Below, piece by piece: positions 11,625 through 20,571 of a stretch of DNA of 64,000 bases. This DNA is from Candidatus Fermentithermobacillaceae bacterium (GTDB lineage: Bacteria; Bacillota; Sulfobacillia; Fermentithermobacillales; Fermentithermobacillaceae): NCBI GenBank assembly GCA_012842685.1, contig DUSI01000004.1, positions 1 to 64,000 of the forward strand, given 5' to 3'. Position numbers and translations under genes: made by a program. How positions within the stretch are numbered: position 1 is the first letter of the stretch; every line of letters starts with the position of its first letter. The notes beneath the pieces were generated by a model. It saw only the letters and a list, made by a program, of their open reading frames with translations, did no database searches and was not told where the DNA came from.

Positions 11625-13556
11625 TTAGTCTCCCCAGGTTTTCACATCCAAGAGTTCCCTGGGTATTTCAGAGATGAACCTCGATACTCTCGACCTTCCG
11701 AGTCCAAGGCTCATCTCTCTGGTCCAGGAAAACGTAAGGTAAAGGAGGTGTCTGGCTCTGGTCATGCCGACGTACATGAGCCGGCGCTCCTCTTCGATCT
11801 GGTATTCATCGTCCATAGACCTGGCGTGAGGAAGGAGCCCCTCTTCCATGCCAACCATGAAAACGACGTCAAACTCCAGCCCTTTGGCCGAATGGAGAGT
11901 CCCCAGGACACATGCTTCCCTGCTCTCGTCGTAGACGTCCTGGTCGGAAACCAGGGAAAACATCTCCACGTACTCCTCTAGAGTTCCCCCCGCCTCCCCG
12001 AAGACCCTGGCGGAGATGATGAGTTCCCGGAGGTCGTCGAGCCTTTCCTGGCTTTCTGGAGTGCCCTCGGCCTCAAGGTGGGACAGGTAGCCGGTGCTTT
12101 CCAGGACGTCCTTGAGCGTCACATGGACGGGCTGGTCCTGGGCCTTCCGGGAAGCGGCTTCGATGGCCTTTCCAAGGCTCTCCGCGCTTTTCTTCTGGGG
12201 TCCCGTGAGCCCCTTTATCTCCGCCGCCGAACACAGGGCTTGTACGAGGTCTCTGCCACTAGTCGCGGCGTGATCGATGATCTTCCTCACTGCGGCGGGT
12301 CCAAGACCCCGCGGCGGCTCGTTCACGATCCGTTCAAAGGCCACCACATCCCTGGGGTTCACTACGAGCCTGAGGAAACTTGCGGCGTCTTTTATGTGCT
12401 TCCGGTCGTAGAACCTTCGGCCTGAGAGGACCGAATAGGGGATGCCCCTCTCAACCAGGGCTTCTTCGTAGATCCTCGACTGGGCGTTCGTCCGGTAGAG
12501 GACGGCGATAGAGTTTAGGGGAAAGCCCTGAACGACCAGGTTTTCAATCTCGGCCGCCACGAACCTTGCCTCGTCGCTTCCATCCTCGGCCGCGTAGAGA
12601 GTGATCGGCGCCCCGCCTTGTCTCGCCGTCCAGAGGCGCTTTTCTTTCCTCCTCATATTGTTCCGCACGACGTGGAAAGCCCCGTCCAGTATGACCTGGG
12701 TAGACCTGTAGTTTTGCTCAAGTTTCACTACCTTGCAGCCCGGATAGTCCTTTTCGAACTCGAATATGTTGCGGATGTCGGCCCCGCGGAAGGTGTATAT
12801 GCTCTGGTCATCGTCGCCCACAACCGCTATGTTGCGGTGCGATGCGGCCAGGAGTTTCGTGAGCTCATACTGCGCCCTGTTTGTGTCCTGGTATTCGTCG
12901 ACGAGGATGTGGGCGAATTTCCTCTGGTACTTGGCCAGCACCTCCGGGTGCTCCCGGAACATGAGCACGGTTTCCATGATGAGGTCGTCGAAGTCCATGC
13001 CGTCCAGCTCTCTAAGGGTATTCTGGTACAGCCCATACGCCTGCGCCACCTTCGTTTCGTAGAAGGTGAGGGCCTGCCGGGCGTATTCCTCCGGGCCGAT
13101 CAGCTCGTCCTTGGCTCCGGAAATCGCCCGCAGGACCCCCGCGGGAGGGTACTGCTTTTCGCTCAAGTTTAGCTCTTTGAGGACCTTCCGCATGATCTTG
13201 AGCTGGTCGTCGGAGTCCATTATGGTAAACGCGCCCGAGCGCCCGATGCCGGGAAGTTCTGTCCTCAAGATCCGCGCGCAGGCCGAGTGGAAGGTCATGG
13301 CCCATACGCCCCTGGCCCTCTCTCCGAGGAGAGCCTCGATCCGGGTCTTGAGCTCATCCGCCGCCTTGTTGGTGAAGGTGATGGCCAGGATCGCTCCAGG
13401 TGGGACTCCCTGGGATATGAGATAGGCCACCCGTCTGGTGAGGACGGTGGTCTTTCCGGAACCTGCTCCTGCAAGGATGAGGAGAGGTCCTCCGGTATAC
13501 CTTACGGCTTCGGCTTGCTCTGGATTCAGTCCTTGGAGAATGTCGTTTTCAGGCAT
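11625..13556 (-). CDS. pcrA: UvrD/PcrA-type DNA helicase, shortened C-terminus
   Basis: About 643 residues. Superfamily 1A 3'-5' helicase for repair and rolling-circle replication. Motifs seen: Q motif LNPEQAEAVRY, Walker A AGAGSGKT, motif II LVDEYQDTN, motif III GDDDQSIYTFRGA, motif IV EQNYRST, and late motifs LGTLHSAKGLEFDVVF and EERRLMYVGMTRAR. The frame is open to 13685, but ATG at 13556 gives the normal N-terminus. The protein stops just after SRFISEIPRELL. B. subtilis-type PcrA continues for roughly 70-90 residues with a Tudor-like RNA polymerase-binding domain, which is absent here. Confidence 0.92.
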   Translation of the reverse strand: MPENDILQGLNPEQAEAVRYTGGPLLILAGAGSGKTTVLTRRVAYLISQGVPPGAILAITFTNKAADELKTRIEALLGERARGVWAMTFHSACARILRTELPGIGRSGAFTIMDSDDQLKIMRKVLKELNLSEKQYPPAGVLRAISGAKDELIGPEEYARQALTFYETKVAQAYGLYQNTLRELDGMDFDDLIMETVLMFREHPEVLAKYQRKFAHILVDEYQDTNRAQYELTKLLAASHRNIAVVGDDDQSIYTFRGADIRNIFEFEKDYPGCKVVKLEQNYRSTQVILDGAFHVVRNNMRRKEKRLWTARQGGAPITLYAAEDGSDEARFVAAEIENLVVQGFPLNSIAVLYRTNAQSRIYEEALVERGIPYSVLSGRRFYDRKHIKDAASFLRLVVNPRDVVAFERIVNEPPRGLGPAAVRKIIDHAATSGRDLVQALCSAAEIKGLTGPQKKSAESLGKAIEAASRKAQDQPVHVTLKDVLESTGYLSHLEAEGTPESQERLDDLRELIISARVFGEAGGTLEEYVEMFSLVSDQDVYDESREACVLGTLHSAKGLEFDVVFMVGMEEGLLPHARSMDDEYQIEEERRLMYVGMTRARHLLYLTFSWTREMSLGLGRSRVSRFISEIPRELLDVKTWGD

Positions 13557-13596
13557 ATCGCACCGCCGGGACTTCATTTTCGGTTCGAACAGAACC

Positions 13597-13627
13597 AGTA
13601 TAACGGATTGGCGGCACATGGGACCAA
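13597..13627 (-). promoter_or_regulatory. Putative promoter of pcrA
   Basis: On the minus strand TTGGTC (13622-13627) and TATACT (13597-13602) are separated by 19 bases, about 40 bases upstream of the chosen pcrA ATG. A terminator lies just upstream, so an own promoter is expected. The spacing is slightly long. Confidence 0.3.
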
Positions 13628-13700
13628 GCCCCCGCCGATACTTTATCCGTTCCAGCCCCGAAAACCTGCCCGGGGACAAGGACACCTGAAGCGGAAAGAT

Positions 13701-13738
13701 AAGGCCCGACGGGATCCCCCAGAATCCCGCCGGGCCTT
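13701..13738 (-). terminator. Rho-independent terminator after tldE
   Basis: Fifteen-base arms (AAGGCCCG... and ...CGGGCCTT) pair with one mismatch around an eight-base loop. On the minus strand the hairpin is followed by TTATCTTT, so it should end the first tldD-tldE transcript. Confidence 0.75.
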
Positions 13739-13785
13739 CTGAGTTTCGGGCTCAGGCCGTCGCCTCTCGCCGAGGCTCCCGACGG

Positions 13786-15120
13786 CTAGAACTCGGTAAC
13801 TCCCGTGAAGTTGAACGCAGGCACGTGGATGGCCGGGACGACGCTGCGACCTGCCCTGTGGAGGTCTTTGCCGACCATGTCCATAGTGCCGAAGACCCTC
13901 AGGGCGCTCTCGGTGAACCTGAGGTTCTTCACTGGCTTTGTGATCCTCCCGTCCTCGACGAGGAACGTTCCGTCACGGGTCATCCCGGTGACGAGCACTC
14001 TCATCGGGTGGGCCATGTTGGTGTAGTGGAACCTGGTGATCAAGATGCCCCGTTTGGTGTTCTTGATCATATCCTCCACGGTCGCATCGCCGGGAGCCAT
14101 GAAGAGGTTGCTGGCCATGGGCCCCCATCCGCCGAAGCCGCCGTGCCCCGTGGGTTTCCGGCCCTCCTTCTTGGCCGTCTTGAAGTCGTAAAGCAGGTCC
14201 TTGACGACACCCTTTTCGACCAGCACGACCTTCTGTTTGGGAACGCCTTCAAGGTCGAATGGCATCGGGAACCCCCTGGGATCGAGACCATCGTCCCAGA
14301 GGCTGAACTGCTCGGCGAAGAGTTTCTCACCGACTTTCCCAGAGAGGAAACTCCGCCCCTCCCTGACGGCTGACGCCGAGAAACCTCCCCTGACCAGGTA
14401 GCCAAGCATGTCGGCAACCGCCCGGGGCTCAAGGATAACCTCGTATTCACCGGGGGGCACAACCTCGGGGTTCTGGGCCGCCTCGCACTTCTCCACGGCT
14501 ATCCTGGCAACTTCGGCCGGATCGATCTCTCGTACGTCAGTGGCCAACGCATCGGCGTATCCCGAACCGGTATCCGACATGACCACCGTGCGTAGGTGAG
14601 CCGAAGTGGAACGGTGGTATGCCCTGACCCCTAGAGAATTGGCGATGCAGATCTCCGACGCGCCTGTTTGGAAAGCTCCGGCGGCCTTGAAACCCTTGGC
14701 CTGCGCGGCGTCGGTTATGATCTTCACACCTCTGGCCCTGTCGACCGGAGAAAACTCAAAGGTAGACTCAAAGAAGGTATTCACTTCCGGGATAGGCTCC
14801 GGCCCGGGGATGCCCTCGAATTCCTCGTTGGGCTTCTGGAGCTCCGCCACCCGGGCGGCGGTCTCAATCGCTTCTTTCACGGCGTCCTCATCTAGAGAGT
14901 TGGTTGAAGCCGTGCCTATTTTCTTCCCGAAGATGACCTTAACCCTCAGGCTGTGGCCTGAATCGGCCACGTTCTGGTGGATGTAGTTGTCCGAGAACCT
15001 TGTGAGATACGATACTCCGCCCGAGAGGAGGACTTCCGTCATATCTCCTGGAGAAGACTCCAGGACCCGTCCCACGATCCGGAGCGCTTCTTCCTTGCCG
15101 AGGAGACCCCTTACTGCCAC
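13786..15120 (-). CDS. TldE/PmbA-type metalloprotease partner (copy 1)
   Basis: 444 residues. TldE subunits form a heterodimeric zinc protease with TldD and hydrolyse small unfolded peptides, in some bacteria maturing RiPPs such as microcin B17. The C-terminal PmbA segments are clear (GFGGWGPMASNLFM, RGILITRFHYTNM, TGMTRDGTFLVEDG, FNFTGVTEF). No HExxxH motif is present, as expected for TldE. The start overlaps the tldD stop by ten bases, so subunits are probably made in equal amounts. A second pair lies at 43515-46288. Confidence 0.9.
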   Translation of the reverse strand: MAVRGLLGKEEALRIVGRVLESSPGDMTEVLLSGGVSYLTRFSDNYIHQNVADSGHSLRVKVIFGKKIGTASTNSLDEDAVKEAIETAARVAELQKPNEEFEGIPGPEPIPEVNTFFESTFEFSPVDRARGVKIITDAAQAKGFKAAGAFQTGASEICIANSLGVRAYHRSTSAHLRTVVMSDTGSGYADALATDVREIDPAEVARIAVEKCEAAQNPEVVPPGEYEVILEPRAVADMLGYLVRGGFSASAVREGRSFLSGKVGEKLFAEQFSLWDDGLDPRGFPMPFDLEGVPKQKVVLVEKGVVKDLLYDFKTAKKEGRKPTGHGGFGGWGPMASNLFMAPGDATVEDMIKNTKRGILITRFHYTNMAHPMRVLVTGMTRDGTFLVEDGRITKPVKNLRFTESALRVFGTMDMVGKDLHRAGRSVVPAIHVPAFNFTGVTEF

Positions 15121-16574
15121 TTTCCGACACCTACCTTCACGCCCCGGAACCTGGCAGGCGCCGCGCCGTGACCTACATGGGCGACCTGGCCGGGCTCACC
15201 CTTGCCGCAGTTGGGAAGACCCCAGAGGCGCCATTCGTCTTTGTTTGCCACGGCATCGCAGGACCTCCAGAACTCGTAGGTTATCCCGGTGTAGTTGGCG
15301 TTCTTGAGCATGGCACCTATGGAGCCATCCTTTATCTCGTAGGCGACCTCCACACCGAACTGGAAGTTCAGCCTCTTGTCGTCTATGGACCAGGACTTGT
15401 TGGTCTCCATGAGGATGCCTTCTTTGGTGTCCTTGATTATCTCGTCCAGCGTCCAGTCACCGGGTTCCAGGTTGATGTTGGTCATCCTGACAATCGGGAT
15501 CCTGTTCCAGCCGTCTGCCCTCGCGGCGCCCGTGGATGTCTCGCCGAGCTCCGCCGCGGTATCCCTGGACGACAGGTAGTTCATGAAGATACCCTTGTCG
15601 ACAATGGTAGTCCGCTGGGCAGGCACGCCTTCATCGTCGAAACCGAAGGAACCCAGGCCTCCTTCGAGAGTGGCGTCAGCAACGATGGTGACGTTCGGGG
15701 AGCCGTACTGGAACGTACCTTTCTTTTCGGTGGTCAAGAAGCTGGTCCCGGCGTAGCTGGCCTCCTGCCCGAAAACACGGTCAAGCTCGATAGGATGGCC
15801 GCAGGACTCGTGGATCTGGAGCGTAAGCTGGGAGCTGTCAAGGATGAGATCCGTGACCGTCTCGGGACACTGCTTGGCCGTGAGGAGTTGGACTGCTTCG
15901 TCGGCCACCCTTTCGGCGTGGTCGAGGATGTTCATGGACTCGACGAATTCCCATCCCCTCGAGGCGTAATCCCCGCCCGCCGAGTTGGGGTAGGAACGCC
16001 GCTGGAGCTCTCCCTTGTCGGCCGCGGTGGCCTCGATACCGGCACCCGTCTCGATCTTTGTCTGCTCTATGTAGCTCCCTTCGGTCGACGCGAAGATCTT
16101 GTCTTCCCTGAGGGCCATGAAGTTGCCCGAAGCGACCCTCACGCCCTTGTTTTGCCGCATGAGGCGGTCGGCTTCGAGGAGGAGGGCGATCTTGTCTTCC
16201 GTCTTAACCGAGAACGGATCGACCTTGCACTTGGACTCCCACTTGGCCGTGACCGGCTCGACTGGCGCCAGAGTCACGTCTTTGTCCCGCTTCACCGTGG
16301 CCGATGCCTTTGCTATTGCCACGGCCTCTTCGGCGACGCGGCGGACCTCTTCTTCGGTTACGCGAGCGCTTGACGAAAAGCCCCAAGCGCCGTCGTAGAG
16401 TACCCTTACACCAAAACCCCTGCTCCTAGACGACCCCAAAGACTCGACATTTCCGTTTCTCGTGCGAACCGTTTCCTGCTTCCTGTCGACGATCCGGATG
16501 TCCGCGTAAGAAGCGCCCAGCTTCTTTGCGACATCCAGCGCCTTGGACGTAAGACCTCTCAAGAACGCATACAC
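15111..16574 (-). CDS. tldD: TldD-type zinc metalloprotease (copy 1)
   Basis: 487 residues. Catalytic partner of TldE. The zinc motif HExxxH is visible as LQIHESCGHPIELDRV in the middle of the chain, and the later GSFGFDDEGV and YAGTSFLT regions match the family. The tail ends at a conserved C-rich GLPNCGKGEPGQVAHVGHG stretch that could supply another metal ligand. GGGAGG is close (three bases) to the ATG used here, so TTG at 16562 is an alternative start. It is divergent from the XPB-type helicase, with 180 bases between. Confidence 0.9.
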   Translation of the reverse strand: MYAFLRGLTSKALDVAKKLGASYADIRIVDRKQETVRTRNGNVESLGSSRSRGFGVRVLYDGAWGFSSSARVTEEEVRRVAEEAVAIAKASATVKRDKDVTLAPVEPVTAKWESKCKVDPFSVKTEDKIALLLEADRLMRQNKGVRVASGNFMALREDKIFASTEGSYIEQTKIETGAGIEATAADKGELQRRSYPNSAGGDYASRGWEFVESMNILDHAERVADEAVQLLTAKQCPETVTDLILDSSQLTLQIHESCGHPIELDRVFGQEASYAGTSFLTTEKKGTFQYGSPNVTIVADATLEGGLGSFGFDDEGVPAQRTTIVDKGIFMNYLSSRDTAAELGETSTGAARADGWNRIPIVRMTNINLEPGDWTLDEIIKDTKEGILMETNKSWSIDDKRLNFQFGVEVAYEIKDGSIGAMLKNANYTGITYEFWRSCDAVANKDEWRLWGLPNCGKGEPGQVAHVGHGAAPARFRGVKVGVGKWQ

Positions 16575-16756
16575 CTCCCGGTGTTTCGGTTTGGCAGCTA
16601 ATACGACAGGGCGTTGGAATTACCCTCCAGGTGGGACTTCTTTGTTGCGCATACCGAAACTTCCTGCATGGGCAGGAGCTTGGTCATGTACGTAGAATCA
16701 CTATTGTTTAATGCGAGCGTTCTTTTCCTTGATCTTGAGATAATCGGGGGGATCAC

Positions 16757-18460
16757 ATGACTTACGGAGGACCTGCGGTAGTCCAGAGCGACGGGACGAT
16801 CCTCGTTGAGGTAGAGCATCCGGAATACGAGGCAGCGCGAGACAGCCTCATGCGATTCTCGGACCTCGTTAAGAGTCCGGAGTACATCCACACTTTCAGG
16901 CTGTCCCAGCTCTCCCTTTGGAACGCCGCGAGCGTGGGGCTTACGGCCGATGAGGTCATAGAGACCCTGAGTAGGCTCTCTCGCTACCCGGTCCCCCAAA
17001 ACACGGTGGCCTTTATAAAGGACACCATGGGCAAGTTCGGCCTCCTCAAGATCACCCGCGAAGACGGGAGGCTTGTACTAAAGTGCGCCGACCCGCTTGT
17101 CTTCGCCGAGATAACCAATTCCGACAAAGTCCGTCCGTTCATAGCGGTAATAACTGGCCCCGACTCCCTTATCCTCGAGCCCATGTCCAGGGGCACCTTC
17201 AAACAGGCCTTGATCAGGATGGGCTACCCTTGCGAAGACCTGGCGGGTTACGTCGAAGGAGATCCCCTCGAAATTGAGTTGCTGGAGAGTACATCCCAAG
17301 GGAAACCTTTCGCCCTAAGGCCCTACCAGAAAGCAGCGGTGGACGCCTTTTGGGCCGGAGGCAGCGTCCGGGGCGGTAGCGGGATCGTGGTTCTCCCCTG
17401 CGGCGCCGGGAAGACCATCGTAGGAATGGGCGTTATGGCGAAGGCCAAGACCCACACGCTCATCCTTACAACAAATGTGGTCGCGCTCCGCCAGTGGATT
17501 TCCGAGCTTCTGGACAAGACGACCCTGGAACCCGACATGGTCAAGGAATACAGCGGGGAGATCAAAGAGGTCGGTCCGGTGACGGTCACGACCTACCAGA
17601 TCCTGGTCCACAGAAAGCGCCAGGGCAACGAGGAATATCCGCACTTCGCGCTTTTCTCCGAGAAAAACTGGGGTCTCATAATCTACGACGAAGTCCACCT
17701 CCTGCCCGCCCCCGTGTTCAGGATAACGGCCGACCTTCAGGCCAGGAGGAGGCTGGGCCTTACCGCCACCCTGGTCAGGGAGGACGGGCGCGAAGACGAA
17801 GTGTTCAGCTTGATCGGGCCGAAGCGCTTTGACAAGCCGTGGAAAGAGCTGGAGGAGCAAAACTGGATCGCCCAGGCCCACTGCCACGAGATAAGGGTGG
17901 ACCTGGATCCCGAAGACAGGCTCGCCTATGCGGTAGCGGGGGAACGGGATAAATATCGAATCGCTGCTACCAACAAGAGAAAGATAGAACTCGTCCAGGA
18001 GATCCTGAAGAGGCACTCAGACGACCAGGTCCTGGTCATAGGCCAGTACCTTGACCAGCTGGAGACGTTGGCCGGGATACTGGGAGCGCCGCTCCTCTGC
18101 GGGCAAACCCCGGTAGCCGAGCGGGAATCTCTGTACGCCCGTTTCAGGGAAGGTTCTCTCAAGGTGCTGGTGGTTTCCAAGGTGGCCAATTTCTCCATCG
18201 ACCTTCCAGACGCAAACGTGGCCATCCAGGTATCGGGCACTTTCGGGTCGCGTCAGGAAGAAGCCCAGAGGCTGGGCAGGATACTCAGACCTAAACCCCA
18301 TGGCGAAAGCGCTACTTTCTACTCCCTGGTAACCCGGAATACCAAAGACCAGGAGTTCTCGCAAAAACGCCAGCTGTTCCTCACCGAACAGGGCTACAAA
18401 TACACGATTTGGGAAGCACGGTCCTTCTTGGAGGCCGTTCATGGAGGGACTAAGTCATGA
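16757..18460 (+). CDS. XPB/Ssl2-type DNA helicase
   Basis: 567 residues. Superfamily 2 3'-5' DNA helicase or translocase related to the TFIIH subunit XPB; bacterial forms are thought to act in DNA repair. Order: an N-terminal XPB-specific damage-recognition-like region, then FALRPYQKAAVDAF, Walker A GAGKT (about residue 218), DEVH (about 310), TATLVREDGRE carrying the XPB RED motif (about 340), and motif VI QEEAQRLGRILRPK. GGGGG lies five bases before ATG. The stop overlaps the next gene as ATGA, so the two products are probably partners. Confidence 0.92.
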   Translation: MTYGGPAVVQSDGTILVEVEHPEYEAARDSLMRFSDLVKSPEYIHTFRLSQLSLWNAASVGLTADEVIETLSRLSRYPVPQNTVAFIKDTMGKFGLLKITREDGRLVLKCADPLVFAEITNSDKVRPFIAVITGPDSLILEPMSRGTFKQALIRMGYPCEDLAGYVEGDPLEIELLESTSQGKPFALRPYQKAAVDAFWAGGSVRGGSGIVVLPCGAGKTIVGMGVMAKAKTHTLILTTNVVALRQWISELLDKTTLEPDMVKEYSGEIKEVGPVTVTTYQILVHRKRQGNEEYPHFALFSEKNWGLIIYDEVHLLPAPVFRITADLQARRRLGLTATLVREDGREDEVFSLIGPKRFDKPWKELEEQNWIAQAHCHEIRVDLDPEDRLAYAVAGERDKYRIAATNKRKIELVQEILKRHSDDQVLVIGQYLDQLETLAGILGAPLLCGQTPVAERESLYARFREGSLKVLVVSKVANFSIDLPDANVAIQVSGTFGSRQEEAQRLGRILRPKPHGESATFYSLVTRNTKDQEFSQKRQLFLTEQGYKYTIWEARSFLEAVHGGTKS

Positions 18461-20046
18461 ACCTGCTGCAGGCGCTTCTGCAATCATCAGGCGAGAGGGC
18501 GAAGAGCATCGCGAGTTTCTACGGCCTTGTGGGACCCACGGGGATTCTACCTGAAAGCGCTTCCCACGAAGAGTTCGCGAAAGCCATAGCGTCCCACCTC
18601 TTGGTCCCTGCCAATACCCTCGTGGCCATGCACGGGCTAGACCCCGAGGAAATGCTCGCCCTGCGCCTCATAACCATCGCTTCCGGCGGGAGCGGCGTCG
18701 TCATAGAGCAGTGCCACCAGAAGCTCAACCAGCTCTCCCGCAAGTGGCGCAGAAACGGCGCGAAGGTAATCGAAGCCCTCCTTTCGAGAGGCCTCGTGTA
18801 CATACGCAAGGAAGGGTACCGGCACATCTACTACGTGCCTGAAGACCTGCGAAAAGTGCTGTCACCGTTCTTCCTGGAGAGCGTTTTCAAGACAACCTGC
18901 GCTGATCTCCAGAAGTTCGTCCCCAGGCACCGCTCGGACGTGGCGGCTCCTCTCCGGCACATGGCCCTTTTCCTCTCGTACTTCAGAAAGCACGAGGTCA
19001 GAGTTGCCCAGTCCGGGATCATGTTCAAGAAGGCCCAGAATGACCTCATGGCCCTTCTCGGCGAGGAGAACGCGAGCATCGGAGACTCCCTTTTTGCGGT
19101 GCGTTACCCGCCGAGGCTGGCTTTCCTCTTGTACTTCGCCAAGTCCAAAGGCCTCGTCGAGGAGCGAAACGGCATGATCCGCTTGAGCAGCCGGGCCGAG
19201 GCTTGGGTGAAGGGAGATTGCCGCCAGTGCAGGCAGGAGCTCTTCGACTACTGGCGCCAGAGTTTCGTGGTCCAGGACCCCGACCTTCAGACCATGCTCT
19301 GGATCATAATGCACACCCCGGAGGACCAGGCTATTTCCCTGGCCTCTCTCCTCGAAGCCATGAATACGCTGTCCACCAGCCATTCTTCCCACGGGCTCAA
19401 CTTACGGGCCGAGCGGAACTTGGTTGACACTCTTGAATACCTGGGCGGGCTCGAAGTGGCCGAGACCTTGAACGGGCTTTACGTGAGGCCGACCCCCCTG
19501 GGCCGCGCGATGTTCGGGCTCAGGCCGTGGCCGGAGGAACAGTGGGATAGCCACATCTACGTCCAGTCCAACTTCGAGATCCTTGTGCCGTGCACCGTCT
19601 CTCCCGAGATGCTCTGGTCTATAGACGCCTTCGCGGAGCTCCTCAAACACGACCAGATGATGGTCTATAAACTCACGCGGAATTCGGTGTACCGGGCCAT
19701 GCTCCATTCCTATACGCCGGAGACCATCGAAGAATTCCTGGTTAGGCACTCCAAGACTCCAGTGGCCCAAAACGTGAAGTATTCGATCGCCCATTGGGGG
19801 ACCTCTTACGGCCGCATCGAGTTCGAGGAGACCATCCTCATGAAGTGCGACACCGAGCAGCTGGCCGAAGAGATCATGCTTCACCCGAAGATAAGGCCGT
19901 TCATCAAGCAGAGAGTCGGCCCGAGGTACCTCTCGGTGGACGGCTCGCAGTACGAGCAGCTGGTAACCGTGCTCTCCAACGAAGGTTACATGCCGAAAGT
20001 ACACGGGGCGCGGAAGCTTTCTCCCCAGGTGGTAGGGCAGACGTAA
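18457..20046 (+). CDS. Helicase-associated protein, partner of XPB-type helicase
   Basis: 529 residues. The C-terminal third (about 360-460) resembles the helicase-associated domain often annotated as 'helicase C-terminal 3' or XPB N-terminal-like: YVQSNFEILVPCTVSPEM, then YKLTRNSVYRAM, TPETIEEFLVRHSKTP and a WG...GRIEF strand. The first 300 residues are mostly helical and look like winged-helix modules (VIEALLSRGLVYIRKEGYRHIYYV). There is no ATPase motif. In eukaryotic XPB an equivalent domain is fused to the helicase; here it is a separate, translationally coupled gene. The function as a loading or regulatory subunit is inferred. Confidence 0.75.
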   Translation: MNLLQALLQSSGERAKSIASFYGLVGPTGILPESASHEEFAKAIASHLLVPANTLVAMHGLDPEEMLALRLITIASGGSGVVIEQCHQKLNQLSRKWRRNGAKVIEALLSRGLVYIRKEGYRHIYYVPEDLRKVLSPFFLESVFKTTCADLQKFVPRHRSDVAAPLRHMALFLSYFRKHEVRVAQSGIMFKKAQNDLMALLGEENASIGDSLFAVRYPPRLAFLLYFAKSKGLVEERNGMIRLSSRAEAWVKGDCRQCRQELFDYWRQSFVVQDPDLQTMLWIIMHTPEDQAISLASLLEAMNTLSTSHSSHGLNLRAERNLVDTLEYLGGLEVAETLNGLYVRPTPLGRAMFGLRPWPEEQWDSHIYVQSNFEILVPCTVSPEMLWSIDAFAELLKHDQMMVYKLTRNSVYRAMLHSYTPETIEEFLVRHSKTPVAQNVKYSIAHWGTSYGRIEFEETILMKCDTEQLAEEIMLHPKIRPFIKQRVGPRYLSVDGSQYEQLVTVLSNEGYMPKVHGARKLSPQVVGQT

Positions 20047-20093
20047 CTTAGATCTGCTCCCAGCCTGGGCACGGGTAACGGGTGTTTCCTCCG

Positions 20094-20528
20094 TCAGTCT
20101 TCTTCCCTGACCGGCCTCGCAAGCGGAAGATAGCGGCCAGTCCTGGCTGCGGCTTTGTCGTACTGGTTCAGCCACAGGAAGGAACCTGCCATCCCGATAA
20201 TGGCGAAAACCCCGCCCCAAAGCCCGGGGTTCCCCATGGCGCGTCCCAGAAGATAGCCGATTCCCAACCCGGCGCCTGCCGCCAGAAGCGGGAGCACGTA
20301 TACCAGGAAGGAAAGCCGGAGGTAGTCCCGCCCGGTCATCTCGAGTTCCACCAGGTCTCCTGGCTTTACGTCGCCTACCGGGACCGCCTCTACGATGAGC
20401 ATCTCGTTCTCGCCGAAACCTATATGGGCATGCCGGCACTGCTGGCATCTCTCGCATGCGGCAGTGCGCTTTACCGCGACGGTTATCTTCCCGCCGGATA
20501 CGCCTGTAACCCTTCCGAACTCTTTCAA
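20094..20528 (-). CDS. RseC/MucC-family membrane protein
   Basis: 144 residues. The N-terminal cysteine cluster CERCQQC is followed by a beta-rich segment (VKPGDLVELEM). Two membrane helices come next (LSFLVYVLPLLAAGAGLGIG and GVFAIIGMAGSFLWL) and a short basic tail. This is the SoxR-reducing-system/RseC family. In proteobacteria RseC is linked to the sigma-E and Rsx/Rnf systems; in Clostridia the role is unknown. It is last in the cell-shape operon, 43 bases after rodA. An Rnf complex lies nearby at 29.7-34.1 kb, but in another transcription unit. Confidence 0.82.
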   Translation of the reverse strand: MKEFGRVTGVSGGKITVAVKRTAACERCQQCRHAHIGFGENEMLIVEAVPVGDVKPGDLVELEMTGRDYLRLSFLVYVLPLLAAGAGLGIGYLLGRAMGNPGLWGGVFAIIGMAGSFLWLNQYDKAAARTGRYLPLARPVREED

Positions 20529-20571
20529 AACGCGGCCTCCTCAGTCAAGACCTCATCAATAGGATACACCG

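Noticed and set aside
15168-16373. Plus-strand open frame of 401 codons
   Set aside because: Mirror of tldD copy 1; composition is typical of an antisense shadow.
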